Below, in pieces: positions 36,650 to 44,749 of a DNA stretch of 64,000 nucleotides (its first letter is position 1; each line of letters starts with the position of its first letter). The translations under genes were made by a program, and so were the position numbers. The notes under the pieces are model-generated. The model saw nothing but the letters and a program-made list of their open reading frames with translations, made no database searches and was not told the origin of the DNA. The DNA is from Actinomadura luteofluorescens. GTDB taxonomy: Bacteria > Actinomycetota > Actinomycetes > Streptosporangiales > Streptosporangiaceae. The stretch spans positions 8,308,001 through 8,372,000 of the forward strand of contig NZ_JACCBA010000001.1 in assembly GCF_013409365.1 (NCBI RefSeq), written 5' to 3'.

Positions 36650-36902
36650 CCTGGTTAATTTCGAGGCAAGACCCTGCGGGCACCGATAGCAGAACGCCAT
36701 TGTAAAGATCGAAATTGTCTATATCATCGCTGTGGGTTCCGGCAACACGGACGCGATGATCTGTAGGCTGTTTGGCGCCTCCTCGAACGACGAAGGATGC
36801 GTTGTCTCGTCGCCTCTCCAGGCGCCGTTCTGTCCGGCGAATGGCCAGCGGAAAAGGTCTCGATGACCGGTGAGCACGGAGACGGTCGTGTTTATGGAGA
36901 AT

Positions 36903-39900
36903 TCAGAGATAGGCGCCGTACCTGCCGGGATCCTCAGGGGGAGCGCCATTGATGTCGACGCCTAGGATGTCTTCCAGACGAAGAGTACGTGTTTGCTCAC
37001 TGGAGACATTATCTGCTGAGACGATGCGCATGGATTGGATGGCCACTGCGCGTTCGAGTATGTTGCGCATGAATCTGGCATTACCATGGCGTGCTTCTTG
37101 ATGGATGCCTCGTAGTAGAAGCCGCACGCCTTCGACTGCTCCGGGCTCCAAAATCAAGCCGGCGTCCTCGGACATCACCGTGAAAATCTCGACCAGTTCT
37201 TCGTTGGAATAGTCCGGAAAGTGCAGGACCTTTGGAAACCGTGAGGCTAGGCCGGGGTTGCTTTCCAGGAGGTCAGCCATCTGGTTCTCGTATCCAGCCA
37301 CGATGACGACTAGGTCGGAGCGGTATTCCTCCATGAGGCGCAAAAGTTCGGCGACTGCTTCATGTCCAAAATCGCGTTGATCTGATCCGCCTGCAACCAG
37401 AGAGTAGGCCTCGTCGATGAACAAGACGCCACCGAGGGCGCGCTCTACGGTTGCTCGTACTTTGGGTGCAGTTTGGCCGATGAATTCGGCGACCAGGTCC
37501 GCGCGGCTGACCTCGACTAGGTGGCCGGATGATAGTAGGCCAAGTTGAGCGTAGACAGCCGCGACGAGCCGAGCGACGGTCGTCTTGGCGGTGCCAGGGT
37601 TTCCTGCGAAGGCCATGTGGCGTGCTGGGAGGGGCGATGGGGCACCGGCCGTCCGCCGCATCTGGTTGGCCTTGACCTCAGCGATGAGCAGGTCGATCTC
37701 AGCCTTGATCTTGTCGAGACCGATGAGGCGGTGAATCTGAGCCAGCGGATCGCCGGAGACCGCAGCCAGTGTGGTGGGGATGAGCTGCTCGGGTAGATCT
37801 CCTACCAGCAGTAGGTTGAGTGCGTCATCACTATCGGGATCGCCTGACATCAGTACGCGGTGCGACTGCCGGGCGATTGTGCGGTCTAGCAGGTCGATTG
37901 CGATTCGTGCGTTGTTGCGTCGCCTGCCCTTAGGAGTCTGACTGATGAGTGTGTAGATATGGTCTAGTACTCCTTCTCCCAGTCGGAATCCTGCTGCGGC
38001 GGCTCTGGTGGCGAATACTTCAGCCAGTTCATGCTCGGTCAGGTCCGGGAAACTTATAATTTGGGTGAACAGTTGGGTGAGAATGGGAGAGGAACGGAGG
38101 AGGTCTTCGATCTTCTCGCGTTGACCTGCGAGCACCAATATGACCTGGTCGGGGTTAGCCTTTATTGCGGCGATGAGTGTGTTGATGGCCTCTCTGCCGG
38201 CCTCGGAATCTGCCGGATCGATCTCATGAGCATCTGAGACTAGTAGGACGCCTCCGGCTGACTTCTGTATCAGTTGTCTGGCCTTGGAAGAGCTTTGCTC
38301 GTAGGGGCTTCCTATGAGGTCCCTAGGGTTGACCTCCACAAGATGCCCGGATCCCAGCATTCCGAGTTCGTTGTAAAGCCGCCCGACGATTCGTGCCACC
38401 GTTGACTTCCCTGTACCCGGGTTGCCAGTGAAGACCAGGTGGCGGGAGGAGGTGTTGTGCCCCAGCCCCGCTTCTTGCCGTAGTTGGGTGGCCTTGGCCT
38501 CTACTACGAGTGTGCTGATCTCCCGCTTGACGGAAGTTATTCCGACGCAGGTGGCCAACTCGGCGAGGGGATCAGTGATTTCGGCCCCAGGCGTGGTGAG
38601 CTGAACTGGCAGATCAGAGTGGAGGATTTCAGGCTGGCCTGACCGTGATCGTGGTTGAGCGTTCGTGATGCAGAGCTCGGCGAGATGTGCTGCCAACCGG
38701 GCATTGCGCAGGTTGAGGTGGGGCGGGGTTCTCGCCAGAAGCCTTCCTGCTTCACGGACGATCGGGGGATCGACTTCGAAGCCATGCTCTGTCACGGCTC
38801 GGCGGAAAAGTTCTCCAAGCTCTAATTGGGTGAAATCACGGGTGCGTGCCACCTTGAAAGCGCGCACCAGCGCTGGGTTGATCTCCAGTAGTCGCCGGTC
38901 GGCGCCCGGTCGGGACAGTACGACGACGTCCAGGGACCGGAAACGTGTTACAAGTTGCCGAAGCTCTTCGATCGTGGCTGGACCGCAGCGATCGTAGGAC
39001 GCCAGTCGTTCCAGGTCGGTGACGACCAGGAGCATCCGGTTCTCCATGCAGTCACGGACGCGGGCTTGCAGCCATAGGACGGCGTCGCTCACGCTTAGCG
39101 ACGCGAAGACCTGGTCGGAGATATAGAGGGCCTCGCGGACGATCCCAGCCCTGGCGAGCAGTCTCTCGACGATCTCGGCGGCGGTGCGCTTGCCTGTGCC
39201 CTCCGGGCCGGTGATGAGCATTCGGACGGGGCGCTCGTCGGCGAGGCGCGCGTCGACCGCCTCCCGCAGCAACCGGGACAGCTCGGGTTGGCCGACGAGT
39301 GAGAGCTCATCGGTGTCGGTTCGTCCGGCGCGCTTCCGCTGTGCTGCCTTCTGAGGCTGGCTGGAGGGTTCGAACTTGAGCGTGTTGAAGACCCGGCGCA
39401 TGGTGAATAGCCGCCGCAGGTCGGTCTGGAAGGGGCGCACCGGCACGCGGCAGCGAGGGCTGATTGGTGCCTCCGGCAGGCCCTGCACCGTGCCGGTTAT
39501 GCGAACGGCCATGTCGAGCCAGGCGCGGGCGGCGTCGGCCTCTCCCGCGACCAGGCCCCGGGCGAGCCACGAGCGCACGTCGTGCTGCCATTCCTCGGCG
39601 GAAAAGCCTTCACGCGCGGCACGGAACTGCTCCTCCACGTTCTCATGGCGCGGCCTGCCGAGCACGACTGCCATCTCGGCGGGGACGACGGGCGCTTCGG
39701 CCGCGAGCAGTAGCCTCGCGAGGGCTACGTCCGGCTCATCCCCGTCGGTGACGGCGTGTGACAGCCGCTCGTGGGCGGTCTCGAAGCCGTCGCATGCCCA
39801 ACCCAGGTAGCCGACGGGCCCAGACAGCTCGGGCAGGAGAACGAACTCCTCGTCCGTCAGGTCGGAGACCCAGGCGTCCTCCAGCTGCCGGTTGGGGACG

Positions 39901-40460
39901 GTCATGTCTATCTCGCGCAGTGCAGGGTTAGCGGCGCGCCGGTCGAACAAGCCCATGAGCGCGTGCCGACGTTGCTCGATCGGTTCCAAGCCCTCGAAGA
40001 CGTCCAGCCCGGCTCGTGCCAGCTCGAACATCACAACGCGCCGCTCGCGGTCGTCCCCGGCCGGCTCGGGGAGCCACAGGCCCGGCGGGCGCCACCGGCC
40101 GCCCTGAGTGAACCACGCCATCGGGTCGCGGACGGCCGACTCGGGCTTCGCGAGGAAGTCCGACAGCAACTCGTAGTCGACGTCTCCGCGCGACCCCCCG
40201 CGGACCGCAGATGCGCCCAGCAAGAACGTCAGCAGCGACCACTGTTCCGCTCCCGCGGGACTGGTGGAGCTGCCGTAGAAGTCGCTGAGCTGCCGCTTCA
40301 GCAGGCTCACACGTGGGTCCTTATTGTAGGCGACCGCACGTTCGCGCATCTCCTCGTACAGCCCGTCGGGCACGCGCCAGGGCCCGTATGCGTAGACATC
40401 CAGAATCGGTTCGCCAGTGAGCAGCACTTGGAGATGTTCCGGCAACTGCTGGAGGCTCAT
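36903..40460 (-). CDS. Large protein with three AAA+ ATPase modules (CbxX/EccA-like)
   Basis: A 1185-residue protein; GGGAGG precedes ATG 40460. Residues 1-370 form a helical N-terminal region. AAA module 1 (about 385-600) has Walker A ITGPEGTGKRTA (418-426) and a weak Walker B LLVVTDLERL. Module 2 (about 640-880) has GNPGTGKSTVAR (679-687) but Walker B VLLVSDAHE in place of DEA. Module 3 (about 915-1150) has GNPGTAKTTVAR (953-961) and a canonical VLFIDEAYSL. Modules 2 and 3 are CbxX/CfqX type, as in EccA and SpoVK. Only module 3 keeps every catalytic landmark. It lies 45 bases after a two-helix membrane protein; a target complex is unknown. Confidence 0.8.
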   Translation of the reverse strand: MSLQQLPEHLQVLLTGEPILDVYAYGPWRVPDGLYEEMRERAVAYNKDPRVSLLKRQLSDFYGSSTSPAGAEQWSLLTFLLGASAVRGGSRGDVDYELLSDFLAKPESAVRDPMAWFTQGGRWRPPGLWLPEPAGDDRERRVVMFELARAGLDVFEGLEPIEQRRHALMGLFDRRAANPALREIDMTVPNRQLEDAWVSDLTDEEFVLLPELSGPVGYLGWACDGFETAHERLSHAVTDGDEPDVALARLLLAAEAPVVPAEMAVVLGRPRHENVEEQFRAAREGFSAEEWQHDVRSWLARGLVAGEADAARAWLDMAVRITGTVQGLPEAPISPRCRVPVRPFQTDLRRLFTMRRVFNTLKFEPSSQPQKAAQRKRAGRTDTDELSLVGQPELSRLLREAVDARLADERPVRMLITGPEGTGKRTAAEIVERLLARAGIVREALYISDQVFASLSVSDAVLWLQARVRDCMENRMLLVVTDLERLASYDRCGPATIEELRQLVTRFRSLDVVVLSRPGADRRLLEINPALVRAFKVARTRDFTQLELGELFRRAVTEHGFEVDPPIVREAGRLLARTPPHLNLRNARLAAHLAELCITNAQPRSRSGQPEILHSDLPVQLTTPGAEITDPLAELATCVGITSVKREISTLVVEAKATQLRQEAGLGHNTSSRHLVFTGNPGTGKSTVARIVGRLYNELGMLGSGHLVEVNPRDLIGSPYEQSSSKARQLIQKSAGGVLLVSDAHEIDPADSEAGREAINTLIAAIKANPDQVILVLAGQREKIEDLLRSSPILTQLFTQIISFPDLTEHELAEVFATRAAAAGFRLGEGVLDHIYTLISQTPKGRRRNNARIAIDLLDRTIARQSHRVLMSGDPDSDDALNLLLVGDLPEQLIPTTLAAVSGDPLAQIHRLIGLDKIKAEIDLLIAEVKANQMRRTAGAPSPLPARHMAFAGNPGTAKTTVARLVAAVYAQLGLLSSGHLVEVSRADLVAEFIGQTAPKVRATVERALGGVLFIDEAYSLVAGGSDQRDFGHEAVAELLRLMEEYRSDLVVIVAGYENQMADLLESNPGLASRFPKVLHFPDYSNEELVEIFTVMSEDAGLILEPGAVEGVRLLLRGIHQEARHGNARFMRNILERAVAIQSMRIVSADNVSSEQTRTLRLEDILGVDINGAPPEDPGRYGAYL

Positions 40461-40505
40461 CGGCTTGTCTCCTCCCGCTTAGGGGATACGGGCGTCTCCA
40501 GCATG

Positions 40506-40718
40506 TCAGTCGATCAGCTCGTGGAAGAGCTTCAGGGCACCAGCCACGACACCGATCGAGCCCAGGATCACCTCGGGCAGTGCCCGCCCCGCTGCAAGCA
40601 ACAGCACCGCACAGCCGGCCCCACTGAGGAGCGAAAGAAGCAGTATCAAAGCCGCACGGGCCGTCAACAGGCCCGGACGACGGTGACCAGTGGAGTGAGT
40701 GTTTGGATCCGGTGCCAT
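40506..40718 (-). CDS. Small two-helix membrane protein
   Basis: A 70-residue protein with GGGAGG before ATG 40718. After a polar N-terminus it has two hydrophobic helices (ALILLLSLLSGAGCAVLLLA and EVILGSIGVVAGALKLFHEL). It is co-directional with, and just upstream of, the triple-AAA gene, so it may anchor or regulate that protein. No family recognised. Confidence 0.65.
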   Translation of the reverse strand: MAPDPNTHSTGHRRPGLLTARAALILLLSLLSGAGCAVLLLAAGRALPEVILGSIGVVAGALKLFHELID

Positions 40719-40922
40719 CGAGACCTCCCGGGATGCCGCGACACAGCGCCGCGAGTTCAGCAGAGGTACAGATGCCCTTACAGTGAGAATGCCATGGTGA
40801 AGGTCGGGCTCGGCCTCTGATGCTCCGCTGTCAAAAGATCTTGCCGACGGCGTGGAGATTCCTCGCCGGCTGCATCTACACCCTTGAGAAGGCCCAAGTA
40901 GCGGCAGCGCCTGGGAGGTTGC

Positions 40923-41921
40923 ATGTCACGTATCGGCGATGATCCGGAAGCGCCGACAGGTGATTCTGGCCCGCGCAGCACCCCTCTCAACGAGGTGTCC
41001 AAGGCCGCGCGCACCAGTGTCGCTTTGCCCCGCACCGCCACCGAGCCCGTTGACGGTTTGCACGCTCGCACCGGGCTCGATGCAGACTTAGATGACGATG
41101 CTGGCGGGCTAAGTGATGCCGAAGTAATTCAGTTGGAGCAGATTCCGAAGGCAGACGAAACCTATCGCTTCGTCTCAGTTTCGATACAGCGTATGGCCTC
41201 CCCGGCAGAGCAACGGCGGCGCCGCCAAGGCGACGTGGAGCTCATTGAAGCATTGCGTGCGACACAGTTCGCCGGAAGGATTTTCGATCTTTTCTGCGCC
41301 GAGTACGCGGAATACGGCTGCAACATCATGATAAGTTTGATGCGTTCGGGGGAGATCATCTCACGCTGTGCTCGCATGCCAGCGCACCGTCCGCGCCCGT
41401 TGCCGATCTCAGAGACGCCACGCTGGTCTGAAGAAGACATCAGGGAGATGGCTGATGAGACTGTCACTCTTGCACTGAAGGTCTTCGTGGAGCGCGCCCT
41501 GCGCCAGGGCGGATGGGACCCGAACGGTCCGGCCTCTCTGCGGACCTACTTCGTGAACTGTTGCATACTCCAGTACCCCAACGTATTCTCTCGCTGGAGA
41601 GGCCAGCGAAAGAATTGGGAGGACAACTCTCTCCTGGACCGGGCCGAGTGCGTCTCCGTTTCGGCTGAAACGGTCACATTGCGTGCTTCTTCGCAGTGGA
41701 GCGACCCGACGGCGGCGGGGGCGCTCGACGCCGTCGTCCGAGAAGAGATCCTCGGGGCCCTGAAGCCTCGGGAACGCATCATCATGGAATTGTGCGCCCG
41801 CGGGCATTCTCAGGTACAGATCTCTGAATTCCTCCACCTGCCCGTCACGACGGTACGCGGTGTAGTGGACCGGGTTCGTAATCGTGCCAGAAGAGAGGCC
41901 GACCGTTGGAGGGCCGAATGA
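40923..41921 (+). CDS. RNA polymerase sigma-70-like factor
   Basis: A 332-residue protein. The first 90 residues are a variable extension. A sigma region 2-like part follows (FAGRIFDLFCAEYAEYGCNI and later TVTLALKVFVERALRQGGWD, SLRTYFVNCCILQYPNVFSR). The C-terminal region 4 HTH is clear: ALKPRERIIMELCARGHSQV then QISEFLHLPVTTVRGVVDRV (about 275-320). The domain order fits an ECF-type or plasmid-borne sigma factor, but region 2 is divergent. It is divergent from the AAA operon and overlaps the next gene. Confidence 0.65.
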   Translation: MSRIGDDPEAPTGDSGPRSTPLNEVSKAARTSVALPRTATEPVDGLHARTGLDADLDDDAGGLSDAEVIQLEQIPKADETYRFVSVSIQRMASPAEQRRRRQGDVELIEALRATQFAGRIFDLFCAEYAEYGCNIMISLMRSGEIISRCARMPAHRPRPLPISETPRWSEEDIREMADETVTLALKVFVERALRQGGWDPNGPASLRTYFVNCCILQYPNVFSRWRGQRKNWEDNSLLDRAECVSVSAETVTLRASSQWSDPTAAGALDAVVREEILGALKPRERIIMELCARGHSQVQISEFLHLPVTTVRGVVDRVRNRARREADRWRAE

Positions 41922-42538
41922 TGCGTCAGCAGCGACAGATGATCCGGGTGTTCAGTCGGCGGATGGATCGCCTAACCCGACTGTGTCACACGATGCCAGA
42001 GATGCCGTACGGTAAAGCCTTGGCTGGTATGGCCAACGATATGGCTGTTCAAGTAACCAGTTCTCTCACCTCTACCGCCACAGTGCCGACCATTGTTCGG
42101 GTCGTTGCTGACCCCGAAACTTTCAGTGCAGTTCAGATTTCACAGGCTGTGCTTCAGTGGGTGAAAGAGGCGGTAGAGCGCGGAATGGTGGACGCGGAAG
42201 AGTGCGCCGATTTGGTTGATGTTCTCGTTGGTGAACTGCTCATCGAACGCTCGTCGCTAGGGTCGGCAAGCGCCCGAAATGTACGCCAAAGCCCGAGCAA
42301 CCTCGGCAGCCAGACCTCTGGGCGGGTTGAGGGGCGCGGTTGGCCCGAAGGTTCGACCGGGGCACGGGTTGCCCCTGATCGCTTCCCAGCGGTTGATGCT
42401 ATCTCGGCCGGTCAAAAGCACCTTATGGGTGAAGTAGCGTCGCAACTGCAGAGCTCCCCGGCCCGCGTAGCGCGGCTCTTCAGCCCCGACGACTCCGGTG
42501 CTCCTCCAGTGGGAGGCCCCGGCACACCCAGCTTGTGA
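41918..42538 (+). CDS. Hypothetical protein coupled to the sigma-like factor
   Basis: A protein of about 206 residues whose ATG (41918) overlaps the sigma-like gene's stop by four bases, with GGAGG seven bases upstream. The N-terminal 110 residues are helical (QMIRVFSRRMDRLTRLCHTM, then ISQAVLQWVKEAVERGMVDA, ECADLVDVLVGELLIERSSL); the remainder is a low-complexity, probably disordered tail. No membrane helix. Coupling suggests it works with the sigma factor, for example as a regulator, but no family is recognised. Confidence 0.55.
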   Translation: MMRQQRQMIRVFSRRMDRLTRLCHTMPEMPYGKALAGMANDMAVQVTSSLTSTATVPTIVRVVADPETFSAVQISQAVLQWVKEAVERGMVDAEECADLVDVLVGELLIERSSLGSASARNVRQSPSNLGSQTSGRVEGRGWPEGSTGARVAPDRFPAVDAISAGQKHLMGEVASQLQSSPARVARLFSPDDSGAPPVGGPGTPSL

Positions 42539-43077
42539 CCACGATCAAATGGTCATACTACCGGTCCTGTTCACGGTCGGAGATAAGTCCCTGTTCGGAC
42601 CCGTGCTGGTTCGATTACCGGAGCTGGCTGTGGTGCCAGGATCGCCACCTTTTTAGTGGTAGCCGGGTATAGAGAGCAAGGGCGACCCGCTACCTCAACT
42701 TGCAAAAAGTGGAAGATAATCCAGATTGCTGCGGCATCTGTGCTGGAAGACACCTTGCTGTTGTTAAAGAACTCTCATCAGTATCTCTTGTGGGGGCGTC
42801 GGGGGCGTCGGGCGATTGTGTGCATTACCCCGAAATTTCTTGATCGTCACTTACCGGTGCAATCTTGGAGTTCGCGACAAGGGTTAGAAGTCGGCCAGAA
42901 ATCGGTGGCGCTCAGATGGAAGACGCCACGCCGATGGAAAAGTTAGTCACCGGCGACCCGTTGCGGCAGTATGGAGCGCAAACAGTCTCACTTCACTTGA
43001 GTGACGGCTGTGACATGTTCCCGATGGAAAGGAGTGCCGCATGATCAGGTCCTTCTCGACGCTGGAGAGCACTTCAC
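42539..43077. other. Intergenic region, possible left boundary of the mobilisable element
   Basis: No gene is supported. The stretch 42,650-42,900 is markedly less GC-rich than its surroundings and may hold promoters or an element end. A reading of 96 codons at 42656 has no ribosome binding site or family pattern. Confidence 0.4.
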
Positions 43078-43641
43078 ATGAACGATCACGAGACCCGTAC
43101 GAACGAGGACATCGAGCGACTCGCTGGCGAGTTGCATGAGCGTGTCCGGGACCTCAACTATCTGACCCAAGACTCGCCGGGGCTGTCCGAGCCGGCAGCC
43201 GCGTACACGGTTCTGGGGAACCTGGCTCAGACCTCATTCCGCCTGGCTCAGACGGCTGAGCAGATCGACGCGTTCCTGACGAGGGAACTGGACGCCGGAC
43301 GGCTCGGGCATGACCAGAGCGGTGACCCGACCCCCGCCGTGACGGCGGCACACAACGCGCTGGGGCGGGCGGCTGAACAGGCTGCCGATCTCGGTGACAC
43401 CTTCCGGCGTGCGGCGAGCGCGCTCGCTCCCATCCACGTCGTGGATGCCGGCGAGAAGCAGTCCCTTGCGCAGGGGGCTGAGGCAAGGACTGGCGATCGT
43501 GAGGCGGCGCAGGTGGAGCCCGCGAAGAAGGACTTCCCCAATCCGATCGGTGACGTCCTGTCGAATCCCTGTGGTGCAGACGCGGTTCCGCCCGAGCTTC
43601 GTTCTCCGCCGCAGGTGCCGCACCCACGCCGGGAACGTTGA
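43078..43641 (+). CDS. Hypothetical helical protein of the mobile element
   Basis: A 187-residue acidic, helical protein: EDIERLAGELHERVRDLNYL, AYTVLGNLAQTSFRLAQTAE, QIDAFLTREL, then TAAHNALGRAAEQAADLGDT. The last 60 residues are low-complexity. No membrane segment. GGAGAG precedes ATG 43078. Similar helical proteins are seen beside actinobacterial mobilisation genes, but the role is unknown. Confidence 0.6.
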   Translation: MNDHETRTNEDIERLAGELHERVRDLNYLTQDSPGLSEPAAAYTVLGNLAQTSFRLAQTAEQIDAFLTRELDAGRLGHDQSGDPTPAVTAAHNALGRAAEQAADLGDTFRRAASALAPIHVVDAGEKQSLAQGAEARTGDREAAQVEPAKKDFPNPIGDVLSNPCGADAVPPELRSPPQVPHPRRER

Positions 43642-43672
43642 CCCAGGGCGTCCTCTAGGGGCCCGGCGGCCG

Positions 43673-43885
43673 TTAGGCGTCGTCGCTGGCGCGGAAAGAT
43701 AGGCCGTGTTCCTGGAGGGCTTGGCGCAACGCCTTCATCGCGTTGGGGCCCATCCCGTGCAGTGCAGCGATGTCGTCTGCCCTGGCCTGGGCGAGTTGGT
43801 TGAGGCTGCTGTAGCCGGCGGCCGCCAATGCTCGCCGGGCCGGGGCGGCGAGCTTGGGCAGGCCCGCTGCTGGCTCAGTGCTCAT
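43673..43885 (-). CDS. Helix-hairpin-helix small DNA-binding protein
   Basis: A 70-residue protein: GLPKLAAPARRALAAAGYSS, LNQLAQARADDIAALHGMGP, NAMKALRQALQEHGL. This is a single (HhH)2-like helix-hairpin-helix domain, similar to the C-terminal domain of RNA polymerase alpha, that binds DNA without sequence specificity. AGGAGA precedes ATG 43885. Widespread in actinomycetes as a stand-alone protein of unknown role. Confidence 0.75.
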   Translation of the reverse strand: MSTEPAAGLPKLAAPARRALAAAGYSSLNQLAQARADDIAALHGMGPNAMKALRQALQEHGLSFRASDDA

Positions 43886-44238
43886 CGGTCGTCTCCTGTG
43901 GCGTTGTCGATCAAAAGGGGTGCTGTAGCACGGCTTCCAGCATGGGCCGACACGATGATCGCCGGAAGTTCCTTACCAAGGGTTCCAGCGATTGCGGGGA
44001 GACGGAGCTCGAGCAGCCGAGCTTCAGGTCGAGCGGCTGAGACCGGTCGTCTGAGTTAGCTCGGGTTGCCCGACGGTACGGGGGCGTCCGCCAAGAGTGT
44101 GATGACGATTCTTCGTTCTCCACGTTCCGACTAGATCTGCCCTGGTCGTGGGGCCGTCCTTGCAGGTCCTTACCAAGCGGTGCTGGACAGGTCCATGAGC
44201 CGTCCGCCGGGGGGCGGCGGGCGCGGGGCAAGAAATGG

Positions 44239-44279
44239 AAATCCTAAGGATTTGGTGTGTGGACCGGGCGCGGTCCACA
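44239..44279 (+). other. Candidate origin of transfer (oriT)
   Basis: Two adjacent inverted repeats lie just upstream of the mobC-like gene: AAATCC-TAA-GGATTT (44239-44253) and TGTGGACC with GGTCCACA around a six-base loop (44258-44279). Relaxases of the MobA type nick beside such repeats, and oriT normally lies next to the mobilisation genes. The nick site is not identified. Confidence 0.45.
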
Positions 44280-44316
44280 GCGAGCGGACGGATCGAGCGC
44301 GATCCGGGGGAGGGTG

Positions 44317-44739
44317 ATGACCGAGGACGGGGGCAGCGACTCGTCGCGGAGGAGCGAGACTCGCCGGAACCGAAGGACGCATCAAACGCCGCGGCGAGGG
44401 CGTGCGTTGTTCGTCGCGTTGTCCGAGGACGAGCACGCTCTACTGGTGACGGCGGCGCAGCGAGAACGGCTGGCGACGGGGGCGTGGGCGGCTCAGGTCC
44501 TGTTGGCCGTGGCAAATCAGGCCGAGCGTGCCGACTATGTCGAGCTGCGAGAAGCTCTGGCGGCGGTGATGCACGCGGCGGGGCAAGCCCGGCGGATCGG
44601 AGTGAACCTCAACCAGGTCGTGGCAGCGCTGCACGCGGGGGATCCGCCGGCTCAGCTCCAGTGGTACGCCGAGGCGGCGGCGCGGACAGTGCGCAAGCTC
44701 GATGACCTGGCAGACGAGCTGAGGCGCAGCCTTCCTTGA
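44317..44739 (+). CDS. MobC-like mobilisation accessory protein
   Basis: A 140-residue protein starting at ATG 44317 after GGGGGAGG. The basic N-terminus (SETRRNRRTHQTPRRGR) leads to a ribbon-helix-helix-like strand (ALFVALSEDEHALLVTAAQR) and the MobC block RRIGVNLNQVVAALHAGDPP. MobC proteins help the relaxase open DNA at oriT. The relaxase gene follows after ten bases. Confidence 0.75.
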   Translation: MTEDGGSDSSRRSETRRNRRTHQTPRRGRALFVALSEDEHALLVTAAQRERLATGAWAAQVLLAVANQAERADYVELREALAAVMHAAGQARRIGVNLNQVVAALHAGDPPAQLQWYAEAAARTVRKLDDLADELRRSLP

Positions 44740-44749
44740 TGGGCGAGCA

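Noticed and set aside
42656..42946. Possible 96-residue basic protein on the + strand
   Set aside because: No ribosome binding site, no family pattern, and it lies in an AT-richer intergenic stretch that looks regulatory.
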